A DNA stretch of 64,000 nucleotides, from NCBI GenBank assembly GCA_900696645.1, contig CAADGV010000011.1:1-64000 (forward strand), in the 5' to 3' direction. The stretch is from an uncultured Chlorobiota bacterium (GTDB lineage Bacteria > Bacteroidota > Ignavibacteria > UBA10030 > UBA6906). Every line of letters begins with the position of its first letter. The stretch's first letter is position 1. The translations under genes were made by a program, and so were the position numbers. The notes under the pieces were generated by a model. The model saw nothing but the letters and a program-made list of their open reading frames with translations. It was not told where the DNA came from and ran no database searches. Below, in pieces: positions 45,214 through 53,086 of the stretch.

Positions 45214-45434
45214 CAGGGTGTTGAAAAACCTCGTATTTGCCACGAGCTTCAGTTGGTGGATCCAAAAGAATAGAACACAATGGGCTTTAGGCAAAGAACA
45301 TTGCTACGCGTGCGGCTAAAGCCAGAACTTTCTCGCATTTCTTATGCACGACCTAAAGGTCGTGGCAATAGTTGCTTCGCGAAACGAAGTTTTCAGTTGT
45401 CTTGACCACATATTCAGATTAGAGGAGAGAAACC
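45214..45434. repeat. Hairpin-rich repeat inserted between cas3 and cas5c
   Basis: This 221-base gap contains an inverted pair GGCTTTAG (45283) / CTAAAGCC (45316), a palindrome CACGACCTAAAGGTCGTG (45347-45364) and a small hairpin CTTCGCGAAACGAAG near 45374. No open frame of note. It resembles the short interspersed hairpin elements of this group and may weaken cotranscription of cas3 with cas5c. Confidence 0.6.
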
Positions 45435-46199
45435 ATGAGAGCAGAATTACCTTACAAACCATTTTGCCTTGAAGTGAGCGGCGACTACGCTTGCTTCACG
45501 CGACCTGAAATGAAGGTTGAGCGCGTAAGCTATGACGTGCCAACACCTTCAGCAGTGCGAGCAGTCTTCGAGGCGATTTTCTGGAAGCCTGCAATTCGTT
45601 GGCGAGTGACTCGCATCGATGTGTTGAACCCTATCCAATGGACTTCAGTGCGGCGTAATGAAGTCGGCTTGCTAATGAGCGAGCGTTCGGACGGTATCTT
45701 TATCGAAGATCAGCGACAACAACGCGCTGGTCTTTTCTTGCGCGACGTACATTACCGGTTCTACGCGGTGCTTGAATACATTCCGGTTGAGCAACGAAAG
45801 AACAATATGCACACAAGTGTTGCGGAGTATTTACGGGAGCCGAATGAACGTGAGTTTATGATGGAAGAGATCAAAGCATTCGAGGGGAGAACAGATACTA
45901 TTCGGAAGGACGAAACACCTGGGAAGTACCTTGCAATTTTCGAGAGGCGTGCCAAGAACGGTCAGTGCTTCAACCAACCCTATCTTGGCTGTCGCGAATT
46001 CAGCTGCAACTTCAAACTTATTGAGAATGGCGCTGCCTCTCAAACACCGGCGATTTCTGATAGCCGTGAACTCGGATACATGCTTTACGACTTGGATTTT
46101 TCGGACCTCAACAACATCAAACCAATGTTCTTCAAAGCAAAACTCGAAGCAGGATCAGTGCACATTCCCCATCCTGAAAGTGAGGAGATACGACGATGA
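45435..46199 (+). CDS. cas5c: Type I-C Cas5 (crRNA-processing endoribonuclease, Cas5d)
   Basis: A 254-residue RAMP protein. In type I-C systems, which lack Cas6, this protein cuts the repeat RNA and stays bound to the crRNA 5' handle in Cascade. The N-terminal signature is clear: FCLEVSGDYACFTRPEMKVERVSYDVPTPSA, then GIFIEDQRQQRAGLFLRDVHYRFYAVLEY and the glycine-rich CFNQPYLGCREFSCNF region. A good GAGGAGA ribosome-binding site precedes the ATG. Its stop overlaps the start of cas8c (ATGA). No cas6 gene is present in the window, in agreement. Confidence 0.96.
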   Translation: MRAELPYKPFCLEVSGDYACFTRPEMKVERVSYDVPTPSAVRAVFEAIFWKPAIRWRVTRIDVLNPIQWTSVRRNEVGLLMSERSDGIFIEDQRQQRAGLFLRDVHYRFYAVLEYIPVEQRKNNMHTSVAEYLREPNEREFMMEEIKAFEGRTDTIRKDETPGKYLAIFERRAKNGQCFNQPYLGCREFSCNFKLIENGAASQTPAISDSRELGYMLYDLDFSDLNNIKPMFFKAKLEAGSVHIPHPESEEIRR

Positions 46200-47947
46200 T
46201 CTTGCAGGCGTTGTATGAGTACTATCAAAGAAAACCCGACATGCCTAAACATGGGTTCGAGAACAAAGAAATCAAGTTTGTCATTGTCATAAAGAAGGAT
46301 GGCACCTTCGTTGACTTGGTTGATAAGCGAGAAGGTAAGAAGGGTAAAGAGTACTTGCTGCCAAGGGCAAAGGGTCGGTCGGGTGCGAACTCATGGCAAA
46401 CGACCTTCTTGCTGTGGGATCATTATGGTTATGTCTTGTCACATCCGAAAGATTTAGAGAAGAAATCAGTTGAGATGGCAAAGAAACAGAATGCTGTTTT
46501 TGTTGAGACGATTCAGACTCTACCGGAGCAAGTCAAGAAGGATGTTGGAGTAAAAGCAATTCTGCTATTCTATGAGACGGGTCAAGCAAAGGAGGTCAAA
46601 AAGCATCCAAATTGGGAGGACTGTTCCAAGATTCCCGGCTGTAATCTAACGTTCCAACTCGACGGGGACCCCACATTGATCCCACAACGAGAAGCAATCT
46701 CAGACTATCAAACTCTTCTATTTGCCGATGGCGAATCTGATCAAAGTGATGGTGAAACCGAATACGAAGCGCCATGCTTGATTACTGGAAAAAGGGGATC
46801 CGTAGCGCGGCTGCACACGGCAACACCAATTCTTGGAGCGAAGAGTAATGCCAAAATTGTCGCTTTCCAAAAGAGCTCTGGTTTTGACTCGTACGGGAAG
46901 GAGCAAGCATTCAACGCGCCGATTTCAAAGAAAGCCGAAGCAGCCTATAGCACCGCTTTGAAGCATCTGACGACATCAGCAACTAACAGAGTAATGATCG
47001 CCGACTCGACGACAGTTTTCTGGGCGGAGAAGAAGGCGCTGTCGTTCGATCTCGAACAACAGTTCATTTGGTACCTTTCCGATCCACCTAAGGACGACGC
47101 AGATCGCGGTGTCAAAGCGGTAAGGGCATTGTTTGAAGCTACATACTCAGGTAAATTGCCCCTTGAAGAGGAAAACCGGTTCTATGTTTTAGGGCTTGCC
47201 CCGAATGCAGCGCGGATTTCTGTACGTTTTTGGAAAGTCGGTACGGTCACGCAATTTGCCGAGAAGATAAAATTGCACTTTGACGATTTTACGATTGCCC
47301 ATGGACCGAAAGAACCAGAGCATCTCTCACTAAACCAGATACTGAGGGCAACAGTACTCGAATACAAAATGGATAACGTTCCTCCGAATTTGGCGGCTGC
47401 TGTTGTTGAGAGTATTCTGGACGGTACACCATACCCGATCACTTTGATGCAGCAATGCATACGCCGCATTCGGGCAGAGCAACATGTCAATCGCGCCCGT
47501 GCTGCAATCCTCAAAGCATACATAAATCGTCTTAATCGCATTCATAATCAGAATACAAAGGAGGTCCAAGTGGCACTCGATCTAACAAACATAAATCCCG
47601 GATACAGACTTGGAAGGCTGTTTGCGACGCTGGAAAAGATACAAGAGGAGGCACAGCCGGGGATCAATGCAACAATCCGCGATCGATTCTATGGCGCAGC
47701 ATCAAGTACGCCAGTCTCAGTATTTTCCCAATTGCTGAAGCTAAAGAACCATCATCTTGCAAAACTGGAGAACGTAAGACGAAGAATTGTCTTCGAAAAA
47801 CTGATTGGAGAGATTTGTAGCGAGATGCAAAGCTTCCCATCAAATCTCTCGATGAATGAGCAGGCGTATTTCTCTCTTGGATATTATCACCAGCGCCAAG
47901 ATTTCTTTGTAAGCAGGAAGAACTCCAATGACTCCAAAGAAAACTGA
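46196..47947 (+). CDS. cas8c: Type I-C Cascade large subunit Cas8c (Csd1)
   Basis: A 583-residue large subunit that, in I-C systems, recognises the PAM and helps load Cas3. The N terminus ([22 protein letters not shown]), [35 protein letters not shown] and SDPPKDD regions are characteristic of Csd1. The ATG overlaps the cas5c stop by four bases. Its 3' quarter contains an internal ribosome-binding site and start codon for Cas11c (see 47570). Length is normal. Codon use looks more AT-rich by eye than in cas4 and cas1, as in cas3, cas5c and cas7c. Confidence 0.95.
   Translation: MILQALYEYYQRKPDMPKHGFENKEIKFVIVIKKDGTFVDLVDKREGKKGKEYLLPRAKGRSGANSWQTTFLLWDHYGYVLSHPKDLEKKSVEMAKKQNAVFVETIQTLPEQVKKDVGVKAILLFYETGQAKEVKKHPNWEDCSKIPGCNLTFQLDGDPTLIPQREAISDYQTLLFADGESDQSDGETEYEAPCLITGKRGSVARLHTATPILGAKSNAKIVAFQKSSGFDSYGKEQAFNAPISKKAEAAYSTALKHLTTSATNRVMIADSTTVFWAEKKALSFDLEQQFIWYLSDPPKDDADRGVKAVRALFEATYSGKLPLEEENRFYVLGLAPNAARISVRFWKVGTVTQFAEKIKLHFDDFTIAHGPKEPEHLSLNQILRATVLEYKMDNVPPNLAAAVVESILDGTPYPITLMQQCIRRIRAEQHVNRARAAILKAYINRLNRIHNQNTKEVQVALDLTNINPGYRLGRLFATLEKIQEEAQPGINATIRDRFYGAASSTPVSVFSQLLKLKNHHLAKLENVRRRIVFEKLIGEICSEMQSFPSNLSMNEQAYFSLGYYHQRQDFFVSRKNSNDSKEN
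47570..47947 (+). CDS. cas11c: Cas11c small subunit, internal translation product of cas8c
   Basis: Inside cas8c, AAAGGAGGT at 47557-47565 stands four bases before an in-frame GTG at 47570. Translation from it gives a 125-residue helical protein ([24 protein letters not shown]...). In studied type I-C systems a small subunit of about this size is made from an internal start in the same place and forms the belly of Cascade. The ribosome-binding site is the best seen in the cas operon, which supports real use here. The reading frame is that of Cas8c, so no separate stop exists. Confidence 0.8.
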   Translation: MALDLTNINPGYRLGRLFATLEKIQEEAQPGINATIRDRFYGAASSTPVSVFSQLLKLKNHHLAKLENVRRRIVFEKLIGEICSEMQSFPSNLSMNEQAYFSLGYYHQRQDFFVSRKNSNDSKEN

Positions 47948-47985
47948 CAATAACCTATCTATCAAAACCCACAAGGAGCAAAACC

Positions 47986-48849
47986 ATGAGCGCAATAGAA
48001 AAACGATACGACTTCGTTTATTTCTTCGATGTCAAAGATGGAAACCCTAATGGTGACCCCGATGCTGGTAACCTTCCACGGATTGATGCTGAGACCGGAA
48101 TGGGATTGGTGACCGACGTTTGCTTGAAGCGCAAAGTGCGGAACTACGTAACGGTAACCAAGCGAGCAAATCGTCCGTTTGACATTTTCATTAAGGAGAA
48201 GGGTGTCCTCAACCTTCTGATTGATGAGGCTCATGAGCAAAAGGGGGTTGTCGATAAGGAAAAGGGAGAAAAAACCGAGGCAGCGCGAAGGTGGATGTGC
48301 AAGAATTACTATGATGTTCGCACGTTCGGGGCAGTAATGAGCACTGGAAAGAATGCGGGCCAAGTACGCGGTCCCATTCAACTCACTTTTGCACGCTCAG
48401 TAGAGCCAATAGTCGCGCTCGAACATAGCATAACTCGCATGGCAGTAGCAACTGAGGCGGAAGCCGAGAAGCAAAGCGGCGACAATCGCACAATGGGTCG
48501 GAAATACACAGTGCCGTACGGCCTGTATCGCACACACGGCTTCGTCTCTGCTCATCTCGCAGAGCAAACCGGTTTCTCAACTGAAGATCTCGAACTCTTC
48601 TGGAAAGCAATGCAAGAAATGTTCGAGCATGATCACTCCGCTGCACGCGGACTCATGTGTGCAAGAAAGCTTGTTGTCTTTGAGCATGCAACCGCATTGG
48701 GCAACAAACCCGCGCACGAATTGTTTGCACGTGTGACTCACAAACGTACCAACGATGAAAAGAAGCCGGCAAGAGAATACACCGATTATGAGATTTTACT
48801 TGACGGTAGGCCGTTTACAGAAACGTTCAAGGTAGTTTCGGTGAATTGA
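47986..48849 (+). CDS. cas7c: Type I-C Cascade backbone subunit Cas7c (Csd2)
   Basis: A 287-residue RAMP protein that coats the crRNA spacer in multiple copies. The N-terminal signature [28 protein letters not shown], then [11 protein letters not shown], is diagnostic; [17 protein letters not shown] and [14 protein letters not shown] follow. A GGAG ribosome-binding site precedes the ATG. In most I-C loci cas4 follows directly; here about 1.2 kb with a Bro-N gene and its partial copy intervene. Confidence 0.97.
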   Translation: MSAIEKRYDFVYFFDVKDGNPNGDPDAGNLPRIDAETGMGLVTDVCLKRKVRNYVTVTKRANRPFDIFIKEKGVLNLLIDEAHEQKGVVDKEKGEKTEAARRWMCKNYYDVRTFGAVMSTGKNAGQVRGPIQLTFARSVEPIVALEHSITRMAVATEAEAEKQSGDNRTMGRKYTVPYGLYRTHGFVSAHLAEQTGFSTEDLELFWKAMQEMFEHDHSAARGLMCARKLVVFEHATALGNKPAHELFARVTHKRTNDEKKPAREYTDYEILLDGRPFTETFKVVSVN

Positions 48850-48875
48850 TATTCACGAAACCACTTTCACTGCCT

Positions 48876-48960
48876 CGTCCCTTCGTCAGGCACAGAGCAT
48901 GGTTCGACCCTTCGACAAACTCAGGTCGGGCTTCGCTCGCCATGACGCGGGGGGTGACGC
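48876..48960. repeat. Dispersed repeat fragment after cas7c
   Basis: Sequence of the style TTCGACAAACTCAGG...CTTCGCTCGCCATGAC, related to the repeats at 50740-50955 and 51293-51440. It marks the left edge of the insertion between cas7c and cas4. Confidence 0.5.
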
Positions 48961-49003
48961 GCATTGGGTGAATGGCTACGACTCTCAATCGGAAAGGATC
49001 CGT

Positions 49004-49220
49004 ATGCCAAACATAACGCTCTTTGAGCAAAAAACAGATTCGGTACGTTTGGAACGAAGCGGACCAGAAGCGATACTTCGTCGTAGAGGATGTGGTGGCT
49101 ACCCTTACCGATAGCAAAGACCCCAAACAATATCTGAAGCGCATGAAGCAGCGCGACCCGGAACTCGCCAAAGGGTGGGTACAAATTGTACCCCCCCGTT
49201 GTACCTTTTCAACATTGTAG
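49004..49220 (+). pseudogene. Truncated, frameshifted Bro-N protein gene
   Basis: An ATG at 49004, with AAAGGA upstream, opens MPNITLFEQK, like the start of the intact gene at 49245 (MANIKLFESK). The frame then changes inside a run of six A near 49028-49033. Removing one A joins it to QIRYVWNEADQKRYFVVEDVVATLTDSKDPKQYLKRM, which again matches the Bro-N domain of the neighbour (IRSRWNEQEQQWYFAIVDVVAILTESPNP). It then ends early at 49220 after about 70 residues. The two copies are diverged relatives, not recent duplicates. A sequencing error could explain the extra A but not the truncation. Confidence 0.75.
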
Positions 49221-49244
49221 CACATTGTAGGAATCGGCAACATC

Positions 49245-50084
49245 ATGGCAAACATCAAACTCTTTGAAAGCAAGGGAATCCGTTCCCGGTGGAACGAACA
49301 GGAACAGCAGTGGTATTTCGCTATTGTGGATGTGGTGGCGATACTGACTGAGAGTCCTAATCCACAAGTTTATTGGCGCGTGCTGAAAAAACGGATGATT
49401 GCGGAAGGGAATGAAACCGTTACAAATTGTAACGCCTTGAAAATGGAGGCTCCCGATGGGAAAATGCGCCTCACGGACGTGGCAAATGTCGCACAAATGT
49501 TACGTCTGATTCAATCCATCCCTTCTCCTAAGGCAGAACCGTTCAAACTCTGGCTGGCACACGTGGGAAACGAACGCTTGCAGGAAATTGAGAATCCCGA
49601 ACTGGCTCAAGAACGGATACGGCAGATCTACAAGGCCAAAGGGTACAGCGACGAATGGATCGAGAAACGGGTGCGGGGTATCGCCATCCGCGATGAACTC
49701 ACGGGCGAATGGAAGAAGCGTGGCGTGAAGGAAGGAAAAGAGTTTGCGATCCTCACTGCCGAAATCAGTAAAGCGACATTTGGATTTATCCCTGGCGAAT
49801 ACAAGAAACTGAAAGGTCTAACAAAGCCTCAAGAAAATCTCCGCGACCACATGACGGACCTTGAGCTCATCTTCACGATGTTGGGTGAAGCGTCGACAAC
49901 TGAAATTGCACGGAATAAGAATGCCCAAGGATTTCCGCAAAACGAGAAAGCGGCAATCGAAGGAGGAACAGTTGCTGGAAATGCGCGGAAGGCACTTGAG
50001 AAAAAGTCGGGCAGGAAGGTCGTCACCAGGCAAAATTTCAAGGCGTTGAGTGAGAAAAAGAAACGGGAGATTGACAACCAGTAA
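49245..50084 (+). CDS. Bro-N domain protein, DinD/antirepressor-like
   Basis: A 279-residue DNA-binding-type protein. The Bro-N domain covers about 1-105 (WYFAIVDVVAILTESPNPQVYWRVLKKR; LRLIQSIPSPKAEPFKLWLAHVG). The C-terminal part (RDELTGEWKKRGVKEGKEFAILTAEISKATFG; LRDHMTDLELIFTMLGEASTTEIARNKNA) is the extension found in chromosomal Bro-N proteins often named antirepressor or DinD-like. E. coli DinD is a DNA-damage-induced RecA inhibitor of similar length, but kinship to it is uncertain. The stop is eight bases before cas4, so it is probably cotranscribed with the adaptation genes. No clear ribosome-binding site. A regulatory role in the cas operon is possible but unproven. Confidence 0.85.
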   Translation: MANIKLFESKGIRSRWNEQEQQWYFAIVDVVAILTESPNPQVYWRVLKKRMIAEGNETVTNCNALKMEAPDGKMRLTDVANVAQMLRLIQSIPSPKAEPFKLWLAHVGNERLQEIENPELAQERIRQIYKAKGYSDEWIEKRVRGIAIRDELTGEWKKRGVKEGKEFAILTAEISKATFGFIPGEYKKLKGLTKPQENLRDHMTDLELIFTMLGEASTTEIARNKNAQGFPQNEKAAIEGGTVAGNARKALEKKSGRKVVTRQNFKALSEKKKREIDNQ

Positions 50085-50092
50085 CCACAAGA

Positions 50093-50719
50093 ATGTTCAC
50101 TGAAGACCAATTCATCCAACTCAGCGCGCTCCAGCACTATGTCTTCTGTCCGCGGCAGTGCGCGCTGATCCATGTTGACGACGTGTGGAACGACAACGTC
50201 TTTACCGTCCGCGGCAACATCCTGCACGAGAAGGTGGATACGGACACGTATGAAACACGGGGTGCACTGAAGACAGTACGAGCACTGAAAATACACTCGT
50301 TCCGCCTCGGACTGGCGGGCAAATGCGACGTAGTGGAGTTCCGGCAGTCCAGCACCGGTGCGCCGGAGGTGATGCCCGTCGAATTCAAAGCCGGGCAGCC
50401 CAAACAGAACATCAGCGACGAGGTGCAGCTGTGCGCGCAGGCGCTCTGTCTCGAAGAAATGCTCAAGACACACGTGAAGCGCGGTGCCTTTTTCTACGGC
50501 AAAATCCGGCGGCGAGTACAAGTGGAGCTAAGCGATGAACTTCGCAGGCAGACCGAAGAGACTATTACCGCTGTGCACGATATTGTCGGACGGAAGCACG
50601 TGCCTGTCGCGCAGTACATAACTAAATGCAAGAGCTGCTCGCTGGAAGACATTTGCCAGCCCAAAGCCATGAACGAGAGAAAGCTGAAGGCGTACATGAA
50701 GGAGTTGTATGACATCTGA
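50093..50719 (+). CDS. cas4: CRISPR-associated exonuclease Cas4 (type I-C)
   Basis: A 208-residue Fe-S nuclease of the RecB family that trims prespacers and checks the PAM during adaptation with Cas1-Cas2. The cluster ligands are Cys19 (VFCPRQCAL) and Cys179, Cys182 and Cys188 (CKSCSLEDIC). The RecB-type nuclease core shows LHEKVD, AGKCDVVEF and VMPVEFKAGQPK followed by DEVQLCAQALCLEEM. Length is normal for I-C. It is followed by 261 bases of repeat and a GIY-YIG gene before cas1, where cas1 usually follows directly. Confidence 0.96.
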   Translation: MFTEDQFIQLSALQHYVFCPRQCALIHVDDVWNDNVFTVRGNILHEKVDTDTYETRGALKTVRALKIHSFRLGLAGKCDVVEFRQSSTGAPEVMPVEFKAGQPKQNISDEVQLCAQALCLEEMLKTHVKRGAFFYGKIRRRVQVELSDELRRQTEETITAVHDIVGRKHVPVAQYITKCKSCSLEDICQPKAMNERKLKAYMKELYDI

Positions 50720-50739
50720 CGAACACATGGGAGACCCTT

Positions 50740-50955
50740 CGACTCCGTTCGTCGCTCCGCTCCTCACTGCGCTCAGGGTGACGCAGTGGCCGGGTCATCC
50801 TGAGCGGAGTCCACCTTCTTTTGGGGGACGAAGTCTCCGCCAAAGGCGGATGCGCCTCGGCGCAGAAGGATGAGCGCAACGAAACTGAGTGAAGCAAAGC
50901 AGGAACATGCTTCGACTTCGTTCGTCGCTCTGCTCCTCGCTGCGCTCAGCATGAC
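50740..50955. repeat. Dispersed repeat, left copy flanking the GIY-YIG gene
   Basis: The core 50795-50872 (TCATCCTGAGCGGAGTCCA...GCGCAGAAGGATG) is nearly the same as 51293-51373 on the other side of the GIY-YIG gene. Around it are the CTCACTGCGCTCAGGGTGAC and CTGCGCTCAGCATGAC boxes. The repeat has several internal inverted repeats. No gene is contained between 50720 and 50980. Confidence 0.8.
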
Positions 50956-50980
50956 TTCGCAGTAATTTCAGAAGTTTCCT

Positions 50981-51301
50981 ATGAGTGCTTGGGTTTACAT
51001 ACTCGAATGTTCGGATGACTCGTACTATACAGGCTGTACCACTGATCTTGCAACACGCGTTGCCCAGCATCAAAGCGGTTTCTATGGATGCTTCACTTCC
51101 TTCCGCTTGCCAGTCAAGCTCATCTGGTCGGAGGAGTTTCAAGATGTGCGTGACGCAATCAATGCAGAGCAACAAATCAAAGGCTGGAGCAGAAAGAAAA
51201 AGGAAGCCTTGATGAAGGGCGATTTCGATTTACTGCACGAGTTGGCACAATCGAAAGAAATGATTCAACGAAGGAAGAAGCAAGCCAGAAAGTCATCCTG
51301 A
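50981..51301 (+). CDS. GIY-YIG nuclease domain protein (UPF0213-type)
   Basis: A 106-residue single-domain nuclease. The motif WVYILECSDDSYYTGCTTDLATRVAQHQSG holds the GIY-YIG tyrosines and the conserved arginine; the glutamate is in AINAEQQIKGWSRKKKEAL. Related small proteins are common and mostly uncharacterised; some UvrC- and homing-type relatives cut DNA. The last residues (KSS, then stop) are encoded by the right flanking repeat itself, so the gene is embedded between two copies of one repeat. This suggests the gene and repeat moved or spread together. It separates cas4 from cas1. Confidence 0.88.
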   Translation: MSAWVYILECSDDSYYTGCTTDLATRVAQHQSGFYGCFTSFRLPVKLIWSEEFQDVRDAINAEQQIKGWSRKKKEALMKGDFDLLHELAQSKEMIQRRKKQARKSS

Positions 51302-51440
51302 GCGCAGTCCAGCCTTCTTCTGGCGGGACGAAGTCTCCGCTAAAGGCGGATGCGCCTCCGGCGCAGAAGGATGTCTAACGTTGAGCATGCTTCGACTCCA
51401 TCGCGACTTGGGAAACAGTCGGAATTGCGCTCAGCATGAC
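51293..51440. repeat. Dispersed repeat, right copy flanking the GIY-YIG gene
   Basis: Same orientation and order as the left copy: TCATCCTGAGCGCAGTCCAG...GCGCAGAAGGATG (51293-51373), then a GCATGCTTCGACTCC...GCGCTCAGCATGAC part. It supplies the last codons of the GIY-YIG gene and ends 16 bases before the cas1 start. Confidence 0.8.
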
Positions 51441-51456
51441 GCATACAGCACAAACC

Positions 51457-52485
51457 ATGAAAAAGCATCTCAACACACTCTACATCACGTCGGACGACGC
51501 GTATCTTTCCAAAGAGCGCGAAACATTCGTCGTTGAAGTGAACCACAAGAAAGTGTTCCAAGCGCCGATTCACTCAATCGAGAACATTGTCTGTTTCGGC
51601 TTCAAAGCGCTGACGCCCGCGTTGATGGCGTTCTGCGCGGAGAACAACGTCGGTGTCAGTTACCTTTCCGACCAGGGGAAATTCCTTGCCCGCGTGTACG
51701 GTGCACAGAAGGGAAATGTCCTCCTGCGCAAAGCACAATATGCGGCGGCGGACAGCGAAGCTACATCGTTGAACATCGCCCGCCCGATCATCGCAGCAAA
51801 GGTTTCCAACTACCGCAACCTGTTGTCGCGCCATCAGCGCAACCATCCGGAGAACACGTCCGATGAACTCTTAACGGTTGCAACCACGTTGGGGAACCGT
51901 CTTGCGGATATCCGGCAGGCAGCATCCCTCGATGCCCTGCGAGGCTACGAAGGAGAATGCGCATCGCTCTACTTTGGCACGTTGGCGTCGCTGATCACGG
52001 CGCAGCGGGAGGACTTCACCTTCAACACACGTTCAAAGCGTCCGCCGCTCGATCCGGCAAACGCACTGCTCTCGTTTCTCTACTCCATACTCGCTAACGA
52101 TGTGCGGTCGGCGCTTGAGACTACGGGACTCGATCCCCAGGTAGGCTTCCTGCATCAGTTGCGATCAGGGCGTCCGAGCCTCGCGCTGGACATCATGGAG
52201 GAGTTTCGTGCGTACCTCGGCGACCGCATCATGCTCAACCTGATCAATCTACGGCAGGTCACCAAAGAGGATTTTGAAGTACGTGAGTCGGGAGAGGTTC
52301 GCATCTCCGATGATGCCCGTAAAACTCTGATCACGGCGTACCAAAAACGCAAACAGGAAGAGATAGTCCATCCATTTATCGGAGAAAAGATGACAGTGGG
52401 ATTGTTGCCCCACATTCAAGCGCAACTGATGGCGCGGTATCTGCGGGGAGATATTGCAGAATATCCACCGTTCTATACGAAATAG
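51457..52485 (+). CDS. cas1: CRISPR integrase Cas1 (type I-C)
   Basis: A 342-residue integrase subunit that, with Cas2, inserts spacers at the leader end. The start MKKHLNTLYITSD matches I-C Cas1 proteins; an in-frame ATG seven codons earlier lies in the flanking repeat and was rejected. The metal-binding residues are Glu165 (GYEGECASLYF), His233 (FLHQLRSGRP) and Asp245 (LALDIMEEFR). The C terminus (HIQAQLMARYLRGDIAEYPPF) is typical. No ribosome-binding site is visible, perhaps because the repeat replaced the native upstream sequence. Confidence 0.96.
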   Translation: MKKHLNTLYITSDDAYLSKERETFVVEVNHKKVFQAPIHSIENIVCFGFKALTPALMAFCAENNVGVSYLSDQGKFLARVYGAQKGNVLLRKAQYAAADSEATSLNIARPIIAAKVSNYRNLLSRHQRNHPENTSDELLTVATTLGNRLADIRQAASLDALRGYEGECASLYFGTLASLITAQREDFTFNTRSKRPPLDPANALLSFLYSILANDVRSALETTGLDPQVGFLHQLRSGRPSLALDIMEEFRAYLGDRIMLNLINLRQVTKEDFEVRESGEVRISDDARKTLITAYQKRKQEEIVHPFIGEKMTVGLLPHIQAQLMARYLRGDIAEYPPFYTK

Positions 52486-52616
52486 AATAGCAGACGTCGC
52501 GAGACATATGCATCGACTCCATTCCATAGTCATGTTGATCTCAGTCCCGATGCTGTTTATCAGGACAGAGTCGAAGGATGCCACCTGAATAACACATTGC
52601 ATCAAAGAGGTTTGCC

Positions 52617-52907
52617 ATGATGGTTCTTGTCAGCTACGACGTATCCACAACAAGCGCAGCCGGAGCAAAACGGTTGCGAAAGATTGCCGAGGTTTGCGTT
52701 GACCACGGACTGCGTGTTCAGGACTCGGTATTTGAGTGTAACCTTGACCCCGCCAGATGGGAGATTCTCAAGAACCGCCTCCTCTCGATGTATGATCCCG
52801 AGAAAGACAGCCTGCGCTTCTACTTCCTTGGATCAAACTGGCAGAGGCGTGTAGAACATCATGGGAAAACCGATTTGACCGACATAGAAGCGCCCCTCAT
52901 AGTATAA
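52617..52907 (+). CDS. cas2: CRISPR adaptation protein Cas2
   Basis: A 96-residue ferredoxin-fold protein that bridges two Cas1 dimers in the spacer-integration complex. MMVLVSYDVSTTSAAGAKRLRKIAEVCVDHGLRVQDSVFEC carries the conserved Asp8 and the helix-strand order of the family; the C terminus (DLTDIEAPLIV) is the I-C type. Two ATG codons stand in tandem at 52617 and 52620. It is 131 bases after cas1, a longer gap than usual, and directly before the array leader. Confidence 0.95.
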   Translation: MMVLVSYDVSTTSAAGAKRLRKIAEVCVDHGLRVQDSVFECNLDPARWEILKNRLLSMYDPEKDSLRFYFLGSNWQRRVEHHGKTDLTDIEAPLIV

Positions 52908-53086
52908 ATTCACCTGCGCTAACCGAAGCGCACACAAAAAAGATGGGAGGTTAGAAAGGTGAATGGAGACCGAAAACGGGGATTCTTGAGTCGTTTAGGA
53001 CAAATCGGATCAAGTAGTTGGCAGGAAGCACAGGATAGTTCCAAATTGAGGATTTTGAGACTTTTTTTGAGAAATTAGAAGAAGCA
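52908..53086 (+). promoter_or_regulatory. CRISPR leader
   Basis: These 179 bases between cas2 and the first repeat contain no gene and become AT-rich at their end (GACTTTTTTTGAGAAATTAG). Their place on the cas2 side, where the repeats begin in the standard I-C orientation, marks them as the leader with the array promoter and integration signals. No boxes could be defined. Confidence 0.7.

Noticed and set aside
42853-52907. A missing cas6 as a defect of the locus
   Set aside because: Type I-C systems use Cas5 (Cas5d) for crRNA processing and normally have no cas6.
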